Positions 1 through 5,691 of a DNA stretch of 6,218 nucleotides are shown piece after piece. The stretch covers positions 1-6,218 of the forward strand of contig JASJEI010000333.1 in NCBI GenBank assembly GCA_030064795.1, written 5' to 3'. Within the stretch, counting starts at the first letter, position 1; each line of letters starts with the position of its first letter. A program made the position numbers and the translations under genes. The notes beneath the pieces were generated by a model. The model saw nothing but the letters and a program-made list of their open reading frames with translations, ran no database searches and was not told the origin of the DNA. Source of the DNA: Pleurocapsa sp. MO_226.B13 (GTDB lineage: Bacteria > Cyanobacteriota > Cyanobacteriia > Cyanobacteriales > Xenococcaceae).

Positions 1-7
1 TCTCAAA

Positions 8-25
8 AGCTAATAGCTAATAGCT
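8..25. repeat. Short heptamer tandem repeat (AGCTAAT)
   Basis: The heptamer AGCTAAT occurs twice in tandem and is followed by a partial AGCT. It is flanked by TCTCA (1-5) and TGAGA (25-29), which can pair. Short heptanucleotide tandem repeats are common between genes in cyanobacteria. No function is visible; this is probably a repeat tract at the edge of the decayed mobile-element region. Confidence 0.5.
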
Positions 26-41
26 GAGAGTGCGGAAGGCA

Positions 42-82
42 CCGCCACGTTCTCTGGATTTTAAATCCAGAGAACGTGGCGG
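42..82. repeat. Perfect 20-bp inverted repeat with 1-nt centre
   Basis: The arms at 42-61 and 63-82 are exact reverse complements around a single T at 62. Each arm runs from CCGCCACG to GGATTT. The outer half is GC-rich in an AT-rich setting, and the RNA would fold into a very stable hairpin. A short T run follows at 84-86, so it could terminate transcription from a gene left of the window. It could equally be a dispersed palindromic element or a transposon end. With almost no loop it could also extrude as a cruciform. Confidence 0.85.
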
Positions 83-134
83 CTTTGAGCTTAAAACTGA
101 TTGACAAAAAACACACTACCTTAACTTGTCACGA

Positions 135-404
135 ATGGATAGAGACTAAAACACATCACCAATAGCACCACATCTAATCCTATTAATTCTGCTAAATTTA
201 CTACCAAACTTGAAAACAGTAAGATTGGAAGAACTAGCACGTCGTTTTCCATCTCCGATTAAGTTAAAAAGTAGAGTTGTGAAACTACAAAGATTTTTAG
301 ACCTCAAACAACTTAATCTGAAAACATTGTGATTTCCCATTATAAAATCTTGGATAAAAGAAAAATATAACCAAGGACAGGTAATTTATCTAGCTATCGA
401 TCGC
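135..404 (+). pseudogene. IS4-like transposase relic, N-terminal part only
   Basis: The + frame beginning ATG at 135 translates to a typical N-terminus of a cyanobacterial IS4-like DDE transposase. It includes HLILLILLNLLPNLKTVRLE, then LARRFPSPIKLKSR, KLQRFLDLKQLNLKTL, FPIIKSW and QVIYLAIDR. The Asp of LAIDR (399-401) matches the first catalytic Asp of the family. Two in-frame stops break it: TAA at 147-149, and TGA at 330-332 where the family usually has Trp (TGG to TGA). Recognisable homology stops at about 404, where unrelated repeat DNA begins, so most of the catalytic domain is gone. The element's ends were not found. Family placement rests on recognition of the motif order, not on a search. 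Confidence 0.75.
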
Positions 405-447
405 AAGCTACTTCCGCTTATTCAAAACGAATGGGCATTGAAGAAGC

Positions 448-491
448 GATGCAGCGCGGTCTTGGGGGTTTTCCCCATGAGTAACTGCATC
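448..491. repeat. Palindromic dispersed-type repeat between two transposase relics
   Basis: The outer arms GATGCAG (448-454) and CTGCATC (485-491) are perfect inverted copies. An inner imperfect stem pairs 460-467 with 473-480 (one mismatch) around a short loop. It separates the + strand relic ending near 404 from the - strand relic beginning near 520. On the minus strand it reads in frame as the tail DAVTHGENPQDRAAS of the second relic. That tail looks like a repeat-encoded extension rather than transposase sequence. I recall similar palindromes scattered in cyanobacterial genomes, but could not check this. Confidence 0.6.
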
Positions 492-519
492 AAGACGATG
501 TACTGCATTAAGTAGCATG

Positions 520-800
520 TCTTGAGCATGTTCCAACTTAGTTTTGCCATCGTTATCAGGCTCATAAATTCGATAATCTATCAACCAGAATCGATCGAGC
601 TCTGGATTGACATAGATGCATGTAACTACTCCAATTCCTTTGATAACTTTTTTGGCATTGCCACTGTATTGTCGTCGGACTAATTCAATCTTGAAGAAAA
701 AATTTTTGTCTAATACGGTATCATCGAAAATCAAATATGCTGATTTGCTGGTTATTAATTGTGATTCAACATTTTTAAATAAGATTCGCAAAGTTCCGAT
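520..800 (-). pseudogene. IS701-like transposase relic, internal fragment
   Basis: Read on the minus strand, the frame carries YLIFDDTVLDKNF, then KIELVRRQYSGNAKKVIKG, IGVVTCIYVNPELDRFWLID and YRIYEPDNDGKTKLEHAQDM. This order is characteristic of a cyanobacterial IS701-type DDE transposase; FDDTVLDK contains the first catalytic Asp. The roughly 100 residues that normally precede it are missing, as is everything after DMLLNAVHR, including the remaining DDE residues. The open frame itself runs on to 408, but residues after about 520 come from the palindromic repeat. The 5' break near 800 lies just upstream of the ribosome binding site of the next gene, so this remnant may have removed or replaced that gene's original promoter. 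It is non-functional. Confidence 0.75.
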
Positions 801-811
801 AAGATAAATTT

Positions 812-818
812 AAGGAGG
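812..818 (+). promoter_or_regulatory. Ribosome binding site AAGGAGG
   Basis: A full-consensus Shine-Dalgarno sequence lies 12 nt before the ATG at 831. It supports that start and real translation of the downstream membrane protein gene. Confidence 0.75.
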
Positions 819-830
819 CTAATAGATATT

Positions 831-1391
831 ATGATTGAAGAGTTACTCGGTTGGGCAGGAACGGCTACTTATTTTTTGGCATATATTCTATTTACAGTTA
901 AAGTTATTTCAGTGGATGGTTTATATCTGAGTTTAAATATTGTTGCATCTATTTTAATTATTATTGTTTCAGTAGCTAAATCTTCTTGGTCGGCAGTTTT
1001 AATTAATTTTTTCTGGGGTGTTATTACTATAAGTAAAGCAATCAATTGTTCATTAAAATTACCTCGACAAGGTAAATTAATATTTCAAGTATTGATGGTA
1101 ATTTTATTAGCCATTGGATTAAGTTATAGTTTGGTAGGTAATCGGTATTTTGGTATGTTAATTTTAGCTTGGTGTTCAACTATCGGTTACTCATTGAGCT
1201 ATTTATTATTTCTCAATCGAGAGCTAAAACTTATAGAATTTCATTTCTGGAATTTTTTACTGGCGATAATTTTAATACCTCAGTTAGTTTTGGATAATAA
1301 TTGGCAAGTGGTAGCTATTGAGATTTTTTGGGCAGGAATTGCATTAGGGGGAATATTAAACAGAAATTCCCATAAAGAACAGAACTTTTAA
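831..1391 (+). CDS. Membrane protein with two tandem CBU_0592-like halves
   Basis: This 186-residue, very hydrophobic protein has about six predicted membrane segments. It appears to be built from two copies of a three-helix unit resembling the CBU_0592-like domain, a small bacterial membrane domain of unknown function. The first unit is about residues 5-68 and the second about 110-173. Matching positions are W8/W114, Y14/Y120, Y18/Y124, N36/N141, W53/W158 and FW 61-62/166-167. The linker (about 70-85) is basic. The start is ATG with a consensus ribosome binding site, and the stop is TAA. It stands alone: transposase debris lies upstream and a convergent gene downstream. No function is assigned. 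By analogy with SWEET- and PnuC-like repeats of three helices it could form a small-molecule channel or transporter, but that is speculation. This is the only intact gene in the window. Confidence 0.85.
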   Translation: MIEELLGWAGTATYFLAYILFTVKVISVDGLYLSLNIVASILIIIVSVAKSSWSAVLINFFWGVITISKAINCSLKLPRQGKLIFQVLMVILLAIGLSYSLVGNRYFGMLILAWCSTIGYSLSYLLFLNRELKLIEFHFWNFLLAIILIPQLVLDNNWQVVAIEIFWAGIALGGILNRNSHKEQNF

Positions 1392-1447
1392 ATGAATTCA
1401 ATTTATTGCTTTTATATTTTTCAAAATAGCTTTCAATTTTGATTTAT

Positions 1448-1478
1448 AACTTTTGTACAAGTAAATCAAAAGTTTTTG
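1448..1478. terminator. Possible hairpin terminator in convergent gap
   Basis: AACTTTTG (1448-1455) pairs perfectly with CAAAAGTT (1467-1474) across an 11-nt loop, and three T residues follow. It sits 57 nt after the stop of the + strand membrane protein gene. The stem is AT-rich and the T run is short, so it would be a weak terminator. An overlapping alternative pairing (TTGATTT with AAATCAA) competes with it. Confidence 0.3.
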
Positions 1479-1620
1479 AGAGGTAGCTATTAGATTCTAT
1501 TTAAATTGAAAAAATTAAAATTAATATATTGCTTATTCGTATTTGTCTCTACTTTATTTATTTGAATTTCAGCTATTGTTTAGTTTTCAGCTTCTTTTTG
1601 AATTATCAGAAAAAAACTAA

Positions 1621-3435
1621 TTACAGGATATTACGACGAAGCAAATAGATGTATAAAAATATAAAAACAATAAAAAGCGAAAAGGCTAAAAGCCAAATTT
1701 GGTCACTTGTAAAATTAGCAACTAATTTGAAAACAAACGGATTTTCACCCTGGCTTAAGTCTGGGTTTATGCTCAAACTTCGTCCAGTTATAAAAATTGT
1801 CAAGCAAACTTGAATAATAGATAGAAAAGCAATCGTGGCTAAAAGTAATTCAGTAAGGGAATTTTTCCTCCGTTGAGATAGTTTATATAACTCACTAATT
1901 TGTTTTCGAGAGCCTTCAAGCTTATAATTTGTATTATTAATGAATTCTTAAAATTGCCAGTTTTCAACAATAATATTATTAAATTTAGATCTCACACTAC
2001 GCTTAAGATATCTTTGAACATCAAAATATTCACTAATCAGCATATCAGCACGAATCGTAATCAAATCAATTTCTTTTTTTATGGAAAGCATACTATATGC
2101 ACTTATTTTTTCTTTGAGAGGAATGATATTGTATTTTTTATACCTCCTGAATAACCATTTAAAAAAAGAGCTATAATGCGGACGGTAAATATTATAAGTA
2201 ATTGTATTGATTTTGTGTAATTCATCATTAAGGCATTCTAGAGCTCCATAATAATACTGAGCCAAATACAAAGCATCAAAAGCATCATCCCTAACCGATT
2301 CACTAACATTTTCGGTAAATAAATAATTTAGCCAACTTATTGAATATTCATTATTTTTTTTATTTATCAAGGCTTCAGTATTTTGTATATTTGAATTGTT
2401 GCTATCTGTTGGATCAAATGTGTGTTCTGTGTGTTCTAACCAACAACGAATAATATCCTGTTGTAAGCGAATAATATTCTGTTGCAAATTGCAAAAACGG
2501 TTTGCTGGCTTTGTTTGAGATTGTTTTTCAAAAATTATAGAACGTGTTACCCATAAAGTAGGATTGTTTTCAGAAGGTTTAAACAATTCAGAGTAAGGAG
2601 AAATAATAGTTGAATCAATATCATTATCGATCTCTACTAAATATACCTCAAAAAAAGTCTTTGGAAAATTATTGTAGTAATAATCAATTAAAGTTTATGC
2701 AAAAATAATTCCAGCTTTTCTTAATTTTTTTAGATGATCTTGCAAATCTTCTATATGGTTATTTCCCCTCGAAATATTGAAAAAATCTTTTAGTTTCATT
2801 TCAATTGTTAAGATAGCAATTCCATAATCATAAATTTTGATTTTAATAGAGTTTTCTTTTTCGCTACCATCGAAGGGTTCTTTTAGACTGTTACAATCAA
2901 GGAAACATTCTATTTTTTTAAGAGAATTCTTTTCCTTTTCCAAGAAGTGTTTTGGTAGTTGTTTCACTGTACATTCGATCATTTCGATCTTTTCATTAAA
3001 AGCTAAATCATTAGAACTAATTTCAGCGTAACGAGAAACAGGAGGATCTGGTTGATTTGTTGAATCTAAATGATGTAAAAATTCCACTTCAATTGATTTT
3101 TCTATATCTTGATAAACTCTACATTTTTTGACATCCTCAAATTTATATTTTCTTATATCCTTAAGTTTACATTTTGTTCCATTCTCAAATTCACATTTTT
3201 GCTTCTTAAATTCCAATTTATGATTCTTAGATTCAAATTCACATTGTTGCTCGTTAGATTGACCGTTTTGACTGTTTGTATCGGTCTGGTTTTGGGAGCA
3301 TACCATTTTGGAATTCGCTTGATTCCAAAACTTATAGTAATCATTGTTCTCGCTGTAATAATTCTTAAGAAAACTTCTGAAACCTATGTTGATGTAAAAA
3401 TATGTTCTAAATGGAGCGATAAGTTTAAATTTCAT
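1621..3435 (-). pseudogene. Unrecognised 605-codon membrane-anchored protein gene with two in-frame TAA codons
   Basis: One reading frame runs from ATG at 3435 to TAA at 1621. It is interrupted only by TAA at 2695-2697 (codon 247) and TAA at 1948-1950 (codon 496), with no frameshift. The 108 bp between the first TAA and the next possible start (TTG, 2586) still read as protein, for example NNFPKTFFEVYLVEIDNDID, so the pieces belong to one gene. Parts: residues 1-60 polar and aromatic; about 65-112 a lysine-rich octad repeat; about 145-245 a mixed alpha/beta-looking stretch with IKIYDYGIAILTIEMKLKD; 248-495 mostly helical; 497-529 basic helix; membrane helices at about 530-551 and 585-602. A long soluble part followed by two C-terminal helices recalls CorA or RMD1 layouts, but no GMN motif is present and I do not recognise the family. 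Nonsense decay is the simplest reading. It follows the truncated gene at 3459 by 23 nt, suggesting a former operon. Confidence 0.7.
3100..3243 (-). repeat. Degenerate 24-bp (octapeptide) coding repeat
   Basis: Inside the 605-codon gene the protein shows six successive units: CEFESKNHK, LEFKKQK, CEFENGTK, CKLKDIRK, YKFEDVKK and CRVYQDIE. The units are 7 to 9 residues long, mostly 8. Position 1 is Cys, Leu or Tyr and position 3 is hydrophobic (Phe, Leu or Val). Units tend to end in Lys. The DNA shows the matching degenerate periodicity of about 24 bp. It may form a regular beta or solenoid-like structure, and the four cysteines at unit starts are notable. Confidence 0.6.
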
Positions 3436-3458
3436 TGTATTCTTTAAAAACAACTAAA

Positions 3459-3940
3459 TTATTCAAAAGAAATATAGACATTGGGAACGTAAATTATTTG
3501 ATCTTTTCGAAGTCCTTGTAGAATTCTAACTTTACTAGCATCAATTTGTTTATTATTTTTTGAATTTCCTGGAGGTTCAAAACCTGTGTCCCATTCAAGG
3601 ACAAAAGCTTTAGTATGGTTCGGAATCAAAAAACTACAACTTTCATCATAAACATCTTGTTTTTCTTCCAAAAATCCAGGTTTTAGATTAAAATTACTCT
3701 GACATTTTTTTGAAAGTGCAGTGTTAGTAGGCTCGAAATCATAACCAATAACCAGAGGATAGTTGGGAGGAACAGATTTCAAAATCACAAAATCACTCGT
3801 ATGTAAACTTTGTGATTCATAACGTATTTTAATGGACTCAAGGATTCCATTTTGTTTTAATTCTCTTAAAGACTCATTAAAATCTTCGATTAAGTCTTGG
3901 TCACTTGGGTTATTTTTTGGGGTTATAAAATAAACAAAAT
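3459..3940 (-). pseudogene. 5'-truncated unrecognised gene
   Basis: On the minus strand an open frame of about 160 residues runs from the chimeric junction near 3940 to TAA at 3459. It begins DFVYFITPKNNPSDQDLIED and ends RILQGLRKDQIIYVPNVYIS followed by FE. A GTG at 3788 could serve as a start. However, the residues before it (for example FNESLRELKQNGILESIKIR) look equally like protein, so the true N-terminus was probably lost at the junction with the BCCT fragment. No signal peptide or membrane segment is visible in what remains. The composition is soluble, mixed alpha/beta, with Pro/Asn-rich loops. The next gene begins 23 nt downstream on the same strand, suggesting the two were co-transcribed. 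No family is recognised. Confidence 0.6.
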
Positions 3941-4157
3941 CGGTTCGGCAACACTCCAGAACATTAGTCCGATGCCCATTCCCGCGCTAATTAGCATCGC
4001 AATCCAAGCAAAGGTGGGAAACTCAGGGCGAGCGTTTTGTCCTCCCAGTCGGATTTTGCCAAATTTACTAAAAGCCAGAATTATAACTACTCCTAGATAG
4101 ATACTGACTACTAAAATCATGAACCAACCCATAGCATTGGCGATAAAGGTTTGTAAC
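3941..4157 (-). pseudogene. BCCT transporter relic, second segment (TM2-TM3)
   Basis: This continues the BCCT gene whose start is at 5677. It reads TFIANAMGWFMILVVSIYLG, then VVIILAFSKFGKIRLGGQNA, RPEFPTFAWIAMLISAGMGI and GLMFWSVAEP. The run GMGIGLMFW is the glycine-rich motif of the betaine/choline/carnitine transporter family, which lines the substrate and sodium path in BetP-like members. About 69 residues are present. Homology stops at VAEP near 3941; the frame then runs into unrelated DNA and ends at TAA 3923-3925. About 360 or more C-terminal residues expected for the family are missing. With the upstream segment only about 137 residues of a roughly 500-residue transporter remain, so it is non-functional. 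Confidence 0.85.
4149..4157. repeat. Target-site duplication, left copy (GTTTGTAAC)
   Basis: This 9-bp sequence directly abuts the left end of the IS4-family element and is identical to 5475-5483 beyond the right end. Nine bp is the duplication length known for IS10 and IS50 within the IS4 family. The flanking bases allow small shifts of the boundary, but this placement gives ends beginning CTG, as in IS10 and IS50. Confidence 0.85.
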
Positions 4158-4188
4158 CTGGCTGCCTGACACATTTATTTGAGGATAG

Positions 4189-5367
4189 TTAAACTCTGAG
4201 GCATTTTAATTCCGAAATTCTGGCAAATGAAATGGCATCATAATATTTTCTTCTAGCCTTTGAAGATGCAAAACAGGGCAAAGTATTTTGAACAGATAAA
4301 GGTGTAGGGTCAAACAAACTACGTTCTTTATATAGAACTCCTTTGAGCCATCTAAGACCAATTTTGAGATCACTTAAACCTCTCTCCCAATGCGGGTCTA
4401 CTTGACTCCTAAGTCCCTTCAATTGAACTGTCATACCATGAGTAGTAGCAAATAAAAGAGCTAAGGCTACCACCAAATATAAACGCTCCAAAGCGGGCGC
4501 GATCGCGAATTTTAGATTCTTCCAATTGAAAAGTTCCTGCCGATCGAGTCTAAAAATAACTCTTCAATACGAAATCTTAGAGCGTACTGCCATAGAGCTT
4601 GTAGAGTTGGTTCTTCATCAGTAATTACAGCGATGCGGTTATGAATGCTCCCTTGACGTTGGCTAAAACAAAGTTACTTCGGCATTTCCCATCGAGCCCA
4701 AGTCCAACATTATGATCCAAAATCGCCTCTGACTTTGGCGGACAAAGGTATTTCAGTTCGATAGGATGCCTTCTTGCCCCATGAATAGTTACGTCACAGG
4801 GTAAGCGTAAACAATAGTGCCATTGACTAGTAGTCAGCCAATTTATCAATTGATGGTTGGCAAAACCTCGGTCGGCTAGAAGCATTACATCGGGATACTT
4901 GCGGAGTAATCTACGTGAAAGTTTGAGCATTGTTTTATATTCTTTAAATGCTACTGTTGAACTTTTATGTTCCATTACTTTCCATCTCTAAAGGAATCGC
5001 TCTGCCACCACAAATCACAGAAAGATGAATCATGCAGTATCGATTCCATAAAACTGTTGTATCCAATGCTAAATAGAGGCGTTGTCCGCTCCAGTGACTA
5101 ATTGCCGCCATTACTAGAGGTACATACAGAGATTTGACTTTAATTCGATTATTATGGACGAATCTTTGCCATCTTCGTTCAATACTCTGTGCTTGGTTCG
5201 CCCTACTTATCACGTAAGATTCCCACTCACGCTCGGTTAATTTTGCTGCTACATATCAGCGCGTTAATCATCCACGCTAAGGCTTTGAGATGCCTGAAAT
5301 CCCTGTATGTGGAATGTTGACTCAGCAGACTCAGCAGTTGATGATAAAGAAGGGTAGATCTTGACAT
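4189..5367 (-). pseudogene. IS4-family transposase, frameshifted
   Basis: The product would be a DDE transposase of about 390 residues. It starts MSRSTLLYHQLLSLLSQHST at ATG 5367 and continues YRDFRHLKALAWMINALICS. The reading frame then changes near 5235, 4970, 4640, 4545 and 4498. Rejoining the pieces recovers the family order: LYLALDTTVLWNRYCMIHLS (first Asp), MEHKSSTVAFKEY, PDVMLLADRGFANHQLINWL (second Asp), then the YREK region YALRFRIEELFLDS (Tyr, Arg and catalytic Glu in Y-x2-R-x3-E spacing). The lysine expected six residues later falls at the 4545 frame change. The C-terminal part is LERLYLVVALALLFATTHGM and VDPHWERGLSDLKIGLRWLK, ending at TAA 4189. Near 4970 the shift looks like one extra A in GAGATGG, not a homopolymer slip. 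It is inactive as read. Confidence 0.9.
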
Positions 5368-5458
5368 GGAACATAAAGCTAAAACTATTCATTTTCAGCT
5401 TCCCATAATTGCTCTACCTTTTCTTTTTTCTTACCGTATTTTCACTCTTTTAGCTACT

Positions 5459-5474
5459 TGTGTCAGGCAGCCAG
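5459..5474. repeat. Right terminal inverted repeat of the IS4-family element
   Basis: TGTGTCAGGCAGCCAG is the exact reverse complement of the left end at 4158-4173. The match can be extended outward by a few bases (CAGGTT against AACCTG), but only into the duplicated target, so the biological end is placed at 5474. Confidence 0.88.
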
Positions 5475-5483
5475 GTTTGTAAC
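5475..5483. repeat. Target-site duplication, right copy (GTTTGTAAC)
   Basis: This is identical to 4149-4157. On the coding strand it reads GTTACAAAC, covering the end of the Glu codon through most of Leu-Gln-Thr of the BCCT gene. Confidence 0.85.
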
Positions 5484-5677
5484 TCGCTAAAAGCGGTTTC
5501 TGCTGGTTCTTGAAAAATCAGCGTTACCAAAACAAACAGTAAAATTAGTCCCGCTGAAACAAAGAATACTTCTGGGTGAATATCAAACCCCCATTTTTGT
5601 AGATTGGTATCGCCAGGAACTCTTCTCGAAGCATTAATGGTAGAACTTACTCTAGAATGAGGTTCTTTTACCTTCAC
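5475..5677 (-). pseudogene. BCCT transporter relic, N-terminal segment (TM1)
   Basis: This is the start of a betaine/choline/carnitine transporter (BCCT family). Such proteins are inner-membrane symporters that import compatible solutes such as glycine betaine under salt stress. The start is GTG at 5677, preceded by GGGAG (5687-5691). A polar N-terminal tail of about 35 residues (KEPHSRVSSTINASRRVPGD) leads into WGFDIHPEVFFVSAGLILLF and VLVTLIFQEPAETAFSELQ, the first membrane helix and loop. The IS4-family element follows directly; without it the frame continues TFIANAMGWF at 4157. As it stands the frame reads into the element's end and stops at 5450 after WLPDTSS. The tail length fits BCCT members with a regulatory cytoplasmic N-terminus. 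Confidence 0.85.
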
Positions 5678-5686
5678 AATTTTTTT

Positions 5687-5691
5687 CTCCC
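5687..5691 (-). promoter_or_regulatory. Ribosome binding site for the BCCT gene
   Basis: On the minus strand GGGAG lies 9 nt before the GTG at 5677. It decides this start; no better-placed ATG is seen in the frame. Confidence 0.55.

Larger units (their letters stand above)
4158..5474 (-). mobile_element. IS4-family insertion sequence, 1317 bp, inserted in BCCT gene
   Basis: The left end CTGGCTGCCTGACACA (4158-4173) and right end TGTGTCAGGCAGCCAG (5459-5474) are perfect 16-bp inverted repeats. They are flanked by identical 9-bp direct repeats GTTTGTAAC. The single transposase gene fills most of the element and runs on the minus strand, the same direction as the interrupted BCCT gene. Deleting the element plus one target copy removes 1326 bp (442 codons) and rejoins SELQ to TFIANAMGWF in frame, which confirms the boundaries. 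Ends and target copies are pristine while the transposase is broken by five frame changes. The copy is therefore not autonomous, though it could still be mobilised by a related transposase. Confidence 0.93.

Noticed and set aside
1..100. CRISPR array
   Set aside because: The only repeats are a heptamer tandem and one inverted repeat. There are no regularly spaced direct repeats with unique spacers.
101..129. TTGACA promoter-like box upstream of the first transposase relic
   Set aside because: No convincing -10 element occurs at 16-18 nt spacing.
146..340. Minus-strand open frame of 64 residues
   Set aside because: It is the antisense shadow of the + strand IS4-like transposase relic, which shows clear family motifs in the opposite direction.
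1900..2154. Plus-strand 84-residue open frame
   Set aside because: It is antisense to the middle and C-terminal part of the 605-codon gene and has no start signal or recognisable motif.
3153..3344. Second minus-strand frame with NLRI-type periodicity
   Set aside because: The periodicity comes from the same 24-bp DNA repeat read in another phase. The frame lacks the long continuity of the 605-codon frame.
3109..3447. Plus-strand 112-residue hydrophobic open frame
   Set aside because: It lies antisense to the octad-repeat region of the 605-codon gene. Its Phe/Leu-rich periodic sequence is the mirror of Lys/Glu codons.
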